Shown here: one piece after another, positions 15,732-24,993 of the stretch
Layout: every line of letters begins with the position of its first letter
How positions within the stretch are numbered: position 1 is the first letter of the stretch
From: Micromonospora sp. H61
GTDB taxonomy: Bacteria; Actinomycetota; Actinomycetes; Mycobacteriales; Micromonosporaceae
Direction: 5' to 3'
DNA length: 57,542 nucleotides
Assembly (NCBI RefSeq): GCF_018070325.1
Contig: NZ_JAGPXY010000039.1
Location: 1 to 57,542 of the forward strand
Translations under genes and position numbers: made by a program
The notes under the pieces: generated by a model
The model's database searches: none
The model's input: the letters and a program-made list of their open reading frames with translations, nothing else
What the model was told of the DNA's origin: nothing

Positions 15732-16577
15732 GTGACGTCCACCAGAGAGCGGCAGCAAGCGGCGGCACGACGCGCCCGGCTCGAGAAGGAGATGGCCGAG
15801 CGCGCGGCCAAGGCCCGCAAGCGCCGGCAGACGACGGCGATCGTCAGCGCGGGTGCCGCACTGGTGCTCGTGGTCGCCGGCACCGTCTGGCTGGCGGTGA
15901 GCCTCGGCGGCGACGACGACAACAAGAGCGACACCGCCGCGCCGGCGCCCGGCGCGTCCGAGTGCGTGTACAACGCGCTGCCCACCGAGCAGCGGCCCCC
16001 GCAGATCAAGGACGTGGGGGTGCCGAGCAACCAGCAGTCCGGCACCGGCGTGCAGACCATGACGATCGACACCAACCTCGGCCCGATCACCGCCAAGGTC
16101 GACCGGTCGCTGGTGCCGTGCACGGCGGGCAGCTTCACCCACCTCGCGGAGAAGAACTTCTTTGACAACACCAAGTGCCACCGTCTGGTGACCGAGGGCA
16201 TCAAGGTGTTGCAGTGCGGTGACCCCAGCGCCACCGGCAACGGCTGGCGCCCCACCGACGGCCAGGGCGGCCCGAGCTACCGCCTGCCCGAGGAGAACCT
16301 GCCCACCGACAAGCGCCCGCCGTACCCGGAGGGTGTCATCGCGATGGCCAACTCCGGCCAGCCGGGCAGCACCGGCAGCCAGTTCTTCATCGTCTACGGC
16401 GACTCGCCGCTGGACCCGGCGTACACCGTGCTGGGCACCATCACCGGCGGCCTGGACCTGGTCAAGGACGTGGCCAAGGCCGGCGACGACGGGGCGTTCG
16501 CCCAGCAGGCCGGTGGCGGCCACCCGAAGAAGGAGGTCATCATCAAGGACCTCACGATGAGCAACCCGCAGGGCTGA
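15732..16577 (+). CDS. Membrane-anchored cyclophilin-type peptidyl-prolyl isomerase, second copy
   Basis: A 281-residue paralogue of the gene 58 bases upstream, with the same layout: a basic cytoplasmic coiled segment (RERQQAAARRARLEKEM), one transmembrane helix (about residues 37-56) and an outer cyclophilin domain. It retains NFFDNTKCHRLVTEGI, closer to the consensus HR motif than the first copy, and GVIAMANSGQPGSTGSQFFIVY. The start is GTG 15732 behind AGGAG; a longer open frame upstream lies inside the first copy and lacks a ribosome site. A terminator follows. Confidence 0.9.
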   Translation: MTSTRERQQAAARRARLEKEMAERAAKARKRRQTTAIVSAGAALVLVVAGTVWLAVSLGGDDDNKSDTAAPAPGASECVYNALPTEQRPPQIKDVGVPSNQQSGTGVQTMTIDTNLGPITAKVDRSLVPCTAGSFTHLAEKNFFDNTKCHRLVTEGIKVLQCGDPSATGNGWRPTDGQGGPSYRLPEENLPTDKRPPYPEGVIAMANSGQPGSTGSQFFIVYGDSPLDPAYTVLGTITGGLDLVKDVAKAGDDGAFAQQAGGGHPKKEVIIKDLTMSNPQG

Positions 16578-16595
16578 CCCCCGCGCGCACGACGA

Positions 16596-16624
16596 AGCGC
16601 CCGCCGGCTGAGCCGGCGGGCGCT
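16596..16624. terminator. Bidirectional terminator hairpin
   Basis: Complementary arms AGCGCCCGCCGG and CCGGCGGGCGCT around CTGAG lie between the convergent second cyclophilin gene and rel. It is a compact GC-rich stem without a T-tract. Confidence 0.75.
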
Positions 16625-16674
16625 GTCGCGTTCTCGGGGGTACGCGTCGGGCCGCGGGACCGACCCGGTGGGCG

Positions 16675-19197
16675 TCAGGCCCCGGAGGTGACCCGGTAGG
16701 CGTCGAAGACGCCGTCGACCTTGCGGACCGTGGCCAGCAGGTGGCCCAGGTGCTTCGGGTCGGCCATCTCGAAGCTGAACCGGCTCACCGCCACCCGGTC
16801 GCGGGTGGTGGTGACGGTGGCGGAGAGGATGTTGACCCGCTCGTCGGAGAGCACCCGGGTGACGTCGGCCAGCAGCTTGTGCCGGTCCAGCGCCTCGACC
16901 TGGATGGCGACCAGGAACGTCGACGCGGAGGTGAGCTTCCAACTCACCTCGACGACCCGCTCGCTCTGCGCACGCAGGTCCTCGGCGTTGGCGCAGTCGT
17001 CGCGGTGCACGCTCACCCCGCCGGAGCGGGTGACGAAGCCGAACACCGAGTCCGGTGGGACCGGTGTGCAGCAGCGGGCCAGCTTGATCCAGACGTCGCT
17101 GACGCCCCGGACCACCACGCCCGGGTCGCTGCTGCTCTGCCGGCTGCGCGGCGGCCGGGTGGCGACGGCGGTCTCGGCGATGTCCTCCGCCGCGCCCTCC
17201 TCGCCGCCGTACGCGGCCATCAGCTTCTGGACCACCGACTGCGCGGAGACCTGGCTGTCGCCGACCGCCGCGTAGAGCGAGGCCACGTCGGCCAGGTGCA
17301 GGTCCCGCGCGATCGACATGAGCGCGTCGGAGGTGAGCATCCGCTGCAGGGGCATGCCCTGCTTGCGCATCGCCTTGACGATCGCGTCCTTGCCGGCCTC
17401 GATCGCCTCCTCGCGGCGCTCCTTGTTGAAGTACTGCCGGATCTTCGTCCGGGCGCGCGGACTCTTGACGAAGCCCAGCCAGTCCTGTGTCGGGCCGGCC
17501 GTCTCGGACTTAGACGTGAAGATCTCGATCACGTCGCCGTTGGACAGCGTCGACTCCAGCGGCACCAGCTTGCCGTTGACCCGCGCGCCGATGCACTTGT
17601 GCCCCACCTCGGTGTGCACCGCGTACGCGAAGTCCACAGGCGTCGACCCGGTCGGCAGCGGGATGACGTCACCCTTCGGGGTGAAGACGTACACCTCCTG
17701 GCTGGACAGGTCGAAGCGCAGCGCGTCCAGGAACTCGCTCGGGTCGGCCGCCTCACGCTGCCAGTCGAGCAGCTGCCGCAGCCAGGTCATCTCGTCGATG
17801 TGCGCGGGCGGGCCGACGATCTGGGTGCCCTTGTGCTCCTTGTACTTCCAGTGCGCGGCGATGCCGAACTCAGCGGTGCGGTGCATCGCGTACGTGCGGA
17901 TCTGCATCTCCACCGGCTTGCCGGTGGGCCCGATGACCGTCGTGTGCAACGACTGGTACATGTTGAACTTGGGCATCGCGATGTAGTCCTTGAAGCGGCC
18001 CGGCACCGGCTGCCAGTTGGCGTGGATTACCCCCAGCGCCGCGTAGCAGTCGCGAACCGTGTCGACCAGGATCCGCACACCGACCAGGTCATAGATGTCG
18101 TTGAAGTCGCGACCCCGCACGATCATCTTCTGGTAGATCGAGTAGAGGTGCTTCGGCCGCCCGGTGGTCTCCGCCTTGATCTTGGCGGCCTTCAGGTCGG
18201 TCTGCACCTTCTGCGTCACCTGCCGCAGCAGCGCCTCGCGCTGCGGCTGGTGCTCCCCGATCAGCCGGTTGATCTCCTCGTAGCGCTTCGGGAACAGCGT
18301 GCCGAAGGACAGGTCCTCCAGCTCCCACTTGATCGTGTTCATACCGAGCCGGTGCGCGAGCGGCGCCAGGATCTCCAGCGTCTCCTTGGCCTTCTGCTCC
18401 TGCTTGGGGCGGGGCAGGAAGGTCAGGGTGCGCATGTTGTGCAGCCGGTCGGCCAGCTTGATCACCAGCACCCGCGGGTCCTTGGCCATGGCCACGACCA
18501 TCTTGCGGATCGTCTCGGCCTTGGCCGCGTCGCCCAGCTTGACCTTGTCGAGCTTGGTGACGCCGTCGACTAGCAGGGCGACCTCGCCACCGAAGTCGGC
18601 GCGCATCTGGTCGAGGGTGTACTCGGTGTCCTCGATGGTGTCGTGCAGCAGCGCGGCGACCAGCGTGGTGGTGTCCATCCCCAGGTTGCCGAGGATCGTC
18701 GCCACCGCGAGCGGGTGGGTGATGTAGGGGTCACCGGACTTGCGGTACTGCCCGGAGTGCCACCGCGCGGCCGTGTCGAAGGCGCGCTGGAGCAGCCGGG
18801 CGTCCGCCTTGGGGTGGTTGTCCCGGTGGCTGGCGATGAGCGGCTCCAGCACCTCGCTGACCTGGGAGGTCTGCCAGGGCGCGTTGAACCGGGCCAGCCT
18901 GGCCCGGACCCGCCGACCGGTGGGCGCGTTGGACAGCCCGAAGCCACCGCTGGGCGACGGGTCGATGCCCGCGTCGGTCGGGAACGGCACCACGACGCCA
19001 TCGGCGCCGGGGGACGCCTCGGCGCTCGGCGGGCCGCTGGTCGGACGCACCGCGCTCTCGCCGGGAGCCCGGCCGGAGCCGTTGCCGGAGCCCGTCACCC
19101 GGGCCGGCGCGTCGCCTGTCCGGTCGGTCACCGAGCCGTCAGCGTCGCCTGTCGGGTGCACCGTGCCCTCCGCCGGAGGGACGACATCGTGGGACAC
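16675..19197 (-). CDS. relA: Bifunctional (p)ppGpp synthetase/hydrolase Rel
   Basis: An 840-residue RelA/SpoT-family enzyme of the stringent response. After an unusually long, low-complexity N-terminus (about 105 residues) comes the HD hydrolase domain with the HD and ED residues at 185-186 and 189-190 (LLHDTIEDTE), then the synthetase domain (KHLYSIYQKM, VGVRILVDTVRDCY), a TGS domain (EVYVFTPKGDVIPLP), and a C-terminal zinc-finger-like and ACT regulatory region (RCCTPVPPDS onwards). Both catalytic halves look intact. Start GTG 19197 has GAGGAGG upstream; a longer in-frame extension was rejected as it lacks one. Confidence 0.95.
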   Translation of the reverse strand: MSHDVVPPAEGTVHPTGDADGSVTDRTGDAPARVTGSGNGSGRAPGESAVRPTSGPPSAEASPGADGVVVPFPTDAGIDPSPSGGFGLSNAPTGRRVRARLARFNAPWQTSQVSEVLEPLIASHRDNHPKADARLLQRAFDTAARWHSGQYRKSGDPYITHPLAVATILGNLGMDTTTLVAALLHDTIEDTEYTLDQMRADFGGEVALLVDGVTKLDKVKLGDAAKAETIRKMVVAMAKDPRVLVIKLADRLHNMRTLTFLPRPKQEQKAKETLEILAPLAHRLGMNTIKWELEDLSFGTLFPKRYEEINRLIGEHQPQREALLRQVTQKVQTDLKAAKIKAETTGRPKHLYSIYQKMIVRGRDFNDIYDLVGVRILVDTVRDCYAALGVIHANWQPVPGRFKDYIAMPKFNMYQSLHTTVIGPTGKPVEMQIRTYAMHRTAEFGIAAHWKYKEHKGTQIVGPPAHIDEMTWLRQLLDWQREAADPSEFLDALRFDLSSQEVYVFTPKGDVIPLPTGSTPVDFAYAVHTEVGHKCIGARVNGKLVPLESTLSNGDVIEIFTSKSETAGPTQDWLGFVKSPRARTKIRQYFNKERREEAIEAGKDAIVKAMRKQGMPLQRMLTSDALMSIARDLHLADVASLYAAVGDSQVSAQSVVQKLMAAYGGEEGAAEDIAETAVATRPPRSRQSSSDPGVVVRGVSDVWIKLARCCTPVPPDSVFGFVTRSGGVSVHRDDCANAEDLRAQSERVVEVSWKLTSASTFLVAIQVEALDRHKLLADVTRVLSDERVNILSATVTTTRDRVAVSRFSFEMADPKHLGHLLATVRKVDGVFDAYRVTSGA

Positions 19198-19394
19198 CGG
19201 CCTCCTCACCGCTCGCCGGAAACACGCCGGCCGAAGATCGGCCGACCTGGTCTCGCCCGCCGGACGGGTTACCGCCGGCGTCAGCAAAGGGCAATGCTAC
19301 CCGCACGGACGGTCCCCTGCCGCTCCGCCGGACGGTCGGCGCCGGGTCCGTCCGACGGGTCCGGGATCAAACGGTCAGCAGAGTATCGACCGGC

Positions 19395-19961
19395 TCAAAC
19401 AGTCAGCAGGGCATGCACGGGACGCGGTGCCAGCCGCTCGCGCCCACCCAGGAAGCCGAGCTCCAGCAGCACCGTGAAGCCCGTGACGGTGCCGCCGGCC
19501 CGCTCGACCAGGTCCAGCGTCGCCTCGGCGGTGCCGCCGGTGGCCAGCACGTCGTCGACCACCAGCACCCGGTGCCCGGCGGTGAAGGCGTCCTCGTGCA
19601 CTTCGAGGGTGGCCTCGCCGTACTCCAACTCGTAGGAGACCGAGTGCGCCGGACGGGGCAGTTTGCCGGCCTTGCGCACCGGCACCACACCCACCCCCGT
19701 CGCGTACGCGATGGCCGCCGCCACGACGAACCCGCGCGCCTCGATGCCGACCACCACGTCGAAGGTGTCCCGCCCGTGGTGGGCGACGATCCCGTCGATC
19801 ACCTCACGGAAGACCTTGCCGTCGGCGAACAGTGGCATCAGGTCCTTGAACATGACGCCGGGCTTGGGAAAGTCGGGCACGTCCAGCACCCGACTGGCGA
19901 CCAGTCGGGCGACCTCCGGGCCACTGTCCCCGCGCGCTGCGGTGCTGTGGGTCTCCGTCAC
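19395..19961 (-). CDS. apt: Adenine phosphoribosyltransferase
   Basis: A 188-residue purine-salvage enzyme making AMP from adenine and PRPP. The PRPP-binding motif VLVVDDVLATGGTAEA is near residue 130, and GIEARGFVVAAAIAYATG and PVRKAGKLP are typical APRT stretches. Start GTG 19961 has GGAG upstream. It sits between secF and rel, the standard actinobacterial order. A hairpin separates it from secF, and a gap of about 200 bases precedes rel. Confidence 0.95.
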   Translation of the reverse strand: MTETHSTAARGDSGPEVARLVASRVLDVPDFPKPGVMFKDLMPLFADGKVFREVIDGIVAHHGRDTFDVVVGIEARGFVVAAAIAYATGVGVVPVRKAGKLPRPAHSVSYELEYGEATLEVHEDAFTAGHRVLVVDDVLATGGTAEATLDLVERAGGTVTGFTVLLELGFLGGRERLAPRPVHALLTV

Positions 19962-19985
19962 GGCTTTTTCGCTCTCCTTCGACGA

Positions 19986-20023
19986 CGAACGGCGTCCGGC
20001 AACAGCATGCCGGACGCCGTTCG
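19986..20023. terminator. Terminator hairpin after secF
   Basis: Fifteen-base arms (CGAACGGCGTCCGGC and its complement) with an 8-base loop lie 17 bases past the stop of secF and just before the ribosome site of apt. It probably ends or attenuates the secDF transcript. Confidence 0.75.
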
Positions 20024-20039
20024 GGTGTTTCCTGTCGGG

Positions 20040-21239
20040 TCAGCGCCGCTTGGCGCCACCCGGCCGGTTGCCGCCGCCACCGGGGCGACCGCCCCGGGCG
20101 CCGGTGGGCCGCTTGCCCGCCGGCCGAGCGCCCACCTTGGGGGCGGCACCGGCCAGCGCGGCGGCGTCCTGGTCGACCGGCTCGTCAGTCGCATCGGCCT
20201 GGGCCACCGGGCTCGCGGCAGCACCCTTACCGGTGACCTCGCCGCGGCCGGCCCCGCCCCGCCGGGTCAGGACGCGCTTGTTGTGAGCCTGGATCCGCGG
20301 GTCGTAGTTCTTCAACAGCGCCAGCAGCGGAGTGGCCACCAGGATGGAGGTCAGGAACGCCACAGCCATACCGACGAACAGCACCAGACCGAGGTCCTTC
20401 AGCGTGCCGGCGCCGAGCAGGCCGGCACCGATGAAGAGCAGACCGCCGACCGGCAGCAGGGCGACCACCGAGGTGTTCAACGACCGCATCAGGCTCTGGT
20501 TGATGGCCAGGTTGGACGCCTCGCCGTACGTCTGGTTGTTGTTGGCCGTGATGCCCCGGGTGTTCTCCTGGACCTTGTCGAAGACCACCACCACGTCGTA
20601 GAGCGCGAAGCCCAGAATGGTGAGGAAGCCGATGATCGTCGACGGGGTGACCTCGAAGCCGACCAGCGAGTAGATGCCGGCGGTGAGGATCAGGTTCGTG
20701 ATCAGCGAGGCGACCGCGGCGACGGCCATCCGCCACTCGAAGCGCAGGATCAGGTAGACCATCACCAGCGCGATGAAGATGACCAGACCGAGGATGGCCC
20801 GCTGGGTCACCTGGCTGCCCCACGCCTCGCTGACCTGGTTGTCGCTGATCTGGTCGACGTTGATGCCGAGGTCCTCGGCGATCTGGGCCTTGACCGCGGT
20901 GGCCTGGTCGACGGTGAGCTGCGGCGTGCGCAGCTCGTAGGAGTCACCGCCGGGACCGCCGACCTTCTGCGCGGTGGCCACCTCAACGCCGGTGTTCGCC
21001 GAGGTGAGGGCCGAGTTGACCTCCCGCTCGGCGTCGTCCAGGGTGCCGACGCTCGCCGGCACCTGGAACGAGTTACCGCCGGCGAACTCGATGCCCAGGC
21101 TGAACCCACGGATCGAGAAGCTGAGGATCGCGATCAGGACCAGGACCCCGGCGACGCCGAACCAGAGCTTGCGCCGGCCGACGATGTTGAGACCGGCCTC
21201 GCCGTTGTAGAGGCGGCTCGCCAGACCGTTTTCAGCCAT
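20040..21239 (-). CDS. secF: Protein translocase subunit SecF
   Basis: A 399-residue membrane component of SecDF, which uses the proton gradient to pull exported proteins through SecYEG. The first transmembrane helix (about residues 25-43) precedes GIEFAGGNSF, the SecF form of the GxxFxGG motif. Five further membrane helices follow in the C-terminal half, including GFALYDVVVVFDKVQEN, the conserved family motif. The C-terminal tail of about 85 residues is Ala/Gly/Arg-rich and basic, longer than in E. coli. It starts one base after the secD stop. Confidence 0.95.
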   Translation of the reverse strand: MAENGLASRLYNGEAGLNIVGRRKLWFGVAGVLVLIAILSFSIRGFSLGIEFAGGNSFQVPASVGTLDDAEREVNSALTSANTGVEVATAQKVGGPGGDSYELRTPQLTVDQATAVKAQIAEDLGINVDQISDNQVSEAWGSQVTQRAILGLVIFIALVMVYLILRFEWRMAVAAVASLITNLILTAGIYSLVGFEVTPSTIIGFLTILGFALYDVVVVFDKVQENTRGITANNNQTYGEASNLAINQSLMRSLNTSVVALLPVGGLLFIGAGLLGAGTLKDLGLVLFVGMAVAFLTSILVATPLLALLKNYDPRIQAHNKRVLTRRGGAGRGEVTGKGAAASPVAQADATDEPVDQDAAALAGAAPKVGARPAGKRPTGARGGRPGGGGNRPGGAKRR

Positions 21240-21240
21240 C

Positions 21241-23154
21241 TCAGGCCTCCTTGGCGCGCGGGTTGCGGGGCTGAGTCGGCTGGTTGCGGGCCGGAAGTGC
21301 CCGGCCCAGACCGCTGACCCGCGGGGACAGGAACGCCCGGGTGCGGGCGAACATCGTCATGATCGGGTGCCGGAAGAGGAAGACCACGACCAGGTCCAGC
21401 ACTGTGGCCAGACCGAGGGCGAAGGCGAAGCCCTTGACCGTGCCGACCGAGACCACGTAGAGCACCACAGCGGAGAGCAGGGTGATCGCGTTGGCCGAGA
21501 TGATCGTCCGGCGGGCCCGGATCCAGGCGCGGGGCACCGCGCTACGCGGGCTGCGCCCCTCCCGGATCTCGTCTTTCAGTCGTTCGAAGTAGATGACGAA
21601 CGAGTCCGCCGCCACACCGAGTGAGACGATCATGCCGGCGATGCCGGCGAGGGTGAGCGTGAAGCCGATCTGCCGGCCGAGCACCACCAGCGCGCCGAAG
21701 ACCAGCAGCGCGGACAGGATGAGGCTCAGGAAGATCACCGAGCCGAGCAGCCGGTAGTAGAAGAACGAGTAGATGATGACCAGCAGCATGCCGATGCCCG
21801 CCGCGAGCAGACCGGCGCGCAGGTGGCTGGCGCCCAGCGTGGCGGTGACGTTCTGCGCCTCCTGCTGCTCGAAGGTCACCGGCAGTGCGCCGTAGCGCAG
21901 CTGACCGGCGAGGGTGCTGGCGTCCTTCTGAGTGAAGGTGCCGGTGATCTGGGAGTTGCCGGTCAGCACGCCCTGGATCTCCGGGGAGGAGACGATCTTG
22001 TTGTCCAGTACGACGGCCACTCGGCACTTGCCGTCCTGGCCCAGCGCGGTCGCGTCGCAGGCCTGGCCCTCGTTGTTGAACGACTCACGGGTCAGCGAGG
22101 TCCACTTGCCCTGGCCGTCGCCGGTGAAGTCCAGGCTGACCACCCAGGCGTTGGTCTGGTCGAGCACCGCGTCGGCGTCGGACACGTCGGTGCCCTCGAC
22201 CTTGGCCTGGTCGAGCAGGTACTTCGACGCGCCGTCCTCGCAGGAGACCACCTGCTGCTTCGGGTCGGAGATCGACGCCGGGGGGCGCTGGTCGAGCTGC
22301 GCGCAGCTGATCGTCGGCACGTTGAACTGCATCTGCGCCGGCAGCACCGCCACCTCCTGCGGAGACAGCGTGCCGAACGGCTTGAGCTTCTCGGCCAGCG
22401 ACGGGTCGGCAGTCAGATCGGCCGGGGCCTGCAACCCGTTGGCGGCCTGCCACGCGGCGGCACCGACCTTCTGCTCGACGACCTTGCGCTGCTGCTCGAC
22501 ACTGGCCGGCACCGGTTCGGCGCTGGGCGCGGCGGCGCTCGGCGAGGCCGTGGCGGACGCGGAGGGGGTCGGCGTGGCGCTGGGCGACGCCGGGGCCATT
22601 CCGCCCTGACCGCCGCTGGGCGACGAGGTCACCTTCGGCGAGGCGCTGCCCGTCGGGGTCGGGGTCGCGGCGCCGGACGGGGTCGCGCTGCCGGTCGGGG
22701 CGGCGCTGCCGGACGGGGCCGGCGTGGCGGCGGGCGGCGCCTCGGCCACCCCGCTGCCGGAGGCGGCCTTGAGCACCTTGCGGAAGCGCAGCTCGGCCGC
22801 CTCGCCCACGTCGTCGAGGTTCCGGTTCTCACCGGGCAGGGAGATGACGATGTTGCGGTTGCCCTCGGTGACCACCTCGGCCTCGGCCACGCCGAACGCG
22901 TTGACCCGGCTCTCGATGATCTCCCGGGCCTCCTCGAGGTTCTCCGCCGTCGGGGGCTTGCCGTCGACGCTGTTGGTCGCCTCCAGTGTCACCCGCGTGC
23001 CGCCGATGAGGTCCAGGCCGAGCTTGGGCTCGAGCCGGTCCTTCCAGCTGCCGCTGGCGCCAGCGAAGAACACCAAAAGATAGAGGACCACGAAGATGAA
23101 CCCGAGCACGGCGAGCTGCCGCCCGGGGCGCATCTGTCCCTGAGGTGGTGCCAC
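21241..23154 (-). CDS. secD: Protein translocase subunit SecD, with a large low-complexity insert
   Basis: A 637-residue SecD. It begins VAPPQGQMRPGRQLAVLGF with one membrane helix, then the family motif LGLDLIGGTRVTLEA, a periplasmic domain, and a five-helix C-terminal membrane domain (GILRAGLLAAGIG-type region, then AGIAGMIVSLGVAADSFVIYFER). Between about residues 140 and 225 lies a Ser/Thr/Pro/Ala-rich insert (repeated PSGSAAPTGSATPSG style) that is absent from short SecDs. Start GTG 23154 follows AGGGAGACAGGA. It is directly coupled to secF. Confidence 0.94.
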   Translation of the reverse strand: MAPPQGQMRPGRQLAVLGFIFVVLYLLVFFAGASGSWKDRLEPKLGLDLIGGTRVTLEATNSVDGKPPTAENLEEAREIIESRVNAFGVAEAEVVTEGNRNIVISLPGENRNLDDVGEAAELRFRKVLKAASGSGVAEAPPAATPAPSGSAAPTGSATPSGAATPTPTGSASPKVTSSPSGGQGGMAPASPSATPTPSASATASPSAAAPSAEPVPASVEQQRKVVEQKVGAAAWQAANGLQAPADLTADPSLAEKLKPFGTLSPQEVAVLPAQMQFNVPTISCAQLDQRPPASISDPKQQVVSCEDGASKYLLDQAKVEGTDVSDADAVLDQTNAWVVSLDFTGDGQGKWTSLTRESFNNEGQACDATALGQDGKCRVAVVLDNKIVSSPEIQGVLTGNSQITGTFTQKDASTLAGQLRYGALPVTFEQQEAQNVTATLGASHLRAGLLAAGIGMLLVIIYSFFYYRLLGSVIFLSLILSALLVFGALVVLGRQIGFTLTLAGIAGMIVSLGVAADSFVIYFERLKDEIREGRSPRSAVPRAWIRARRTIISANAITLLSAVVLYVVSVGTVKGFAFALGLATVLDLVVVFLFRHPIMTMFARTRAFLSPRVSGLGRALPARNQPTQPRNPRAKEA

Positions 23155-23431
23155 GGCTGTCCTGTCTCCCTGTACGGTCGCGCCGCTGTCGCAGCGGCGG
23201 CGGTGTCGGGCCGGGGGTCCTGCCCGACGGGGTCTGCCTTGAGCCGACGGAGTGCCGACACGAGGACCGGGCACCCCGGCGCGGAACGCCGACGGTCACG
23301 GGAACGTGCCGACGCCCGGCGTCGACCCAACTATCCAGTTTTCACGTCTCGCCCGCTGCCCCGTTCGGGCGCGACGACCCGGAAGCCGGCCGACCGGCCG
23401 TACGCCGGACTCGCCGCTCCCGGGGGAGGGG

Positions 23432-23770
23432 TCACTCCTTGACGGTGTCCGCGTCCTCGGTGACCGGCTCGCTCGGCAGCTCCGCGCGGGTGACCACCCG
23501 CGCGATGGCCGGGCGGGCATAGCGGGTCTGCACGCCCGGGGCGACCTCGATCAGGACGGTGTCGTCCTCGATGCCGGTGACAGTGCCGTAGAGCCCACCG
23601 ATGGTCACGACCTCGTCGCCGGGGCCGAGGTTGGACTGCATCGCCTCCGCCTCTTTGCGGCGCTTCTGCTGGGGCCGGATCATCATGAAGTACATGACGC
23701 CAAAGAGCAGGGCGATCATCAGGATCGGCGTGATACCGCCGGCCCCGCCACCCGGTGCTGCCAATTGCAC
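23432..23770 (-). CDS. yajC: YajC, preprotein translocase accessory subunit
   Basis: A 112-residue single-pass membrane protein that associates with SecDF. The N-terminal helix is followed by YFMMIRPQQKRRKEAEAMQ, the YajC hallmark, then GDEVVTIGGLYGTV. The acidic C-terminus (EPVTEDADTVKE) is typical of actinobacterial forms. GTG 23770 was chosen because GGGAAGG lies upstream at a good distance; an ATG at 23788 is an alternative. It lies between ruvB and secD; the 277-base gap to secD (23155-23431) holds no gene I can support. Confidence 0.92.
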   Translation of the reverse strand: MQLAAPGGGAGGITPILMIALLFGVMYFMMIRPQQKRRKEAEAMQSNLGPGDEVVTIGGLYGTVTGIEDDTVLIEVAPGVQTRYARPAIARVVTRAELPSEPVTEDADTVKE

Positions 23771-23909
23771 GGTTACTGACCTTCCCATTGGCCACCTGCT
23801 CGGCACCGGGGTGCCGGAGCGGAGGCGGATTCTCACGTCCTGTACAGACCGCGGCGAAGTCTAAACCCTGCACCTGGGAACGCCGAATGCGGCACAGATC
23901 ACGTTCACA

Positions 23910-24977
23910 TCACGGCTGATCGACATCCAAGGAGAACAAGTCGGGTACAGGTGGACTATCCGCACCAAATGTACCATTCGGCGGCGTGCGCCCCAGATGC
24001 CGCCAGGCGGCCTCGGTCGCCACCCGACCCCTGGGCGTACGGGCCAACAGCCCGGCCCGCACCAGGAACGGCTCGCAGACCTCCTCGACAGTGTCCGGCT
24101 GCTCCCCCACCGCCACGGCGAGGGTGGACAACCCGACCGGGCCGCCCCGGAACGACTCGACCAACGCGGTCAACACCGCCCGGTCCAGCCGGTCCAGGCC
24201 GAGCGCGTCCACGTCGTACACGATCAGGGCCGCGCGGGCGGTGTCGAGGTCGACCACCCCGTCCGCCCGGACCTCGGCGTAGTCGCGGACCCGGCGCAGC
24301 AGCCGGTTCGCGATCCGCGGCGTGCCCCGGGACCGACCGGCGATCTCGGTAGCGCCCTCCGGGGTGATCGGCACCCCCAGGATCCGCGCCGAACGGTGCA
24401 GCAGCGTCTCCAGATCCGCCGGGGCGTAGAAGTCGAGGTGCGCCACGAAGCCGAACCGGTCCCGCATCGGCCCGGTCAACAGGCCCGAGCGGGTCGTCGC
24501 GCCGACCAGGGTGAACGGCTCGACGTCCAGCGGAATCGCCGTCGCCCCCGGCCCCTTGCCCACCACCACGTCGACCCGGAAGTCCTCCATCGCGCTGTAC
24601 AGCAGCTCCTCGGCCGGCCGCGCGATCCGGTGGATCTCGTCGATGAACAGCACGTCGCCCTCGGCGAGGCTGGTCAGGATCGCCGCCAGGTCACCGGAAC
24701 GCTCGATCGCCGGCCCGCTGGTCACCCGGATGCCCGCGCCCAGCTCGGCGGCGACGATGTTGGCCAGACTCGTCTTACCCAACCCGGGTGGGCCGGAGAG
24801 CAGGATGTGATCCGGCGGCGACCCCCGCCGCATGGCGCCCTGCAGCAACAGGTCGAGCTGGTCGCGTACCCGGTCCTGGGCGATGAACTCGGCCAACCGC
24901 CTCGGCCGGACCGTGGCCTCCGCGTCCCGATCGGCGTCGCTGACGTACGCCGAGACGAGCCCCTCGGTCTCGCTCAT
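23910..24977 (-). CDS. ruvB: Holliday junction branch-migration helicase RuvB
   Basis: A 355-residue AAA+ motor that, with RuvA, drives branch migration of Holliday junctions. Walker A GPPGLGKTSLA (about residues 60-70), Walker B LFIDEIHRI, the sensor and arginine-finger region GPMRDRFGFV, and a C-terminal winged helix (PFLVRAGLLARTPRGRVAT) are all visible. Start ATG 24977 (MSETEGLVSAYV) is 16 bases after the ruvA stop. It closes the ruvCAB operon. The C-terminal extension after the winged helix is about 30 residues, Pro/Asp-rich. Confidence 0.96.
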   Translation of the reverse strand: MSETEGLVSAYVSDADRDAEATVRPRRLAEFIAQDRVRDQLDLLLQGAMRRGSPPDHILLSGPPGLGKTSLANIVAAELGAGIRVTSGPAIERSGDLAAILTSLAEGDVLFIDEIHRIARPAEELLYSAMEDFRVDVVVGKGPGATAIPLDVEPFTLVGATTRSGLLTGPMRDRFGFVAHLDFYAPADLETLLHRSARILGVPITPEGATEIAGRSRGTPRIANRLLRRVRDYAEVRADGVVDLDTARAALIVYDVDALGLDRLDRAVLTALVESFRGGPVGLSTLAVAVGEQPDTVEEVCEPFLVRAGLLARTPRGRVATEAAWRHLGRTPPNGTFGADSPPVPDLFSLDVDQP

Positions 24978-24993
24978 CGTGCGACCCGGGCGG

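Noticed and set aside
23155..23431. Possible small gene between secD and yajC
   Set aside because: Open frames exist on both strands but none has a ribosome site or a plausible protein.
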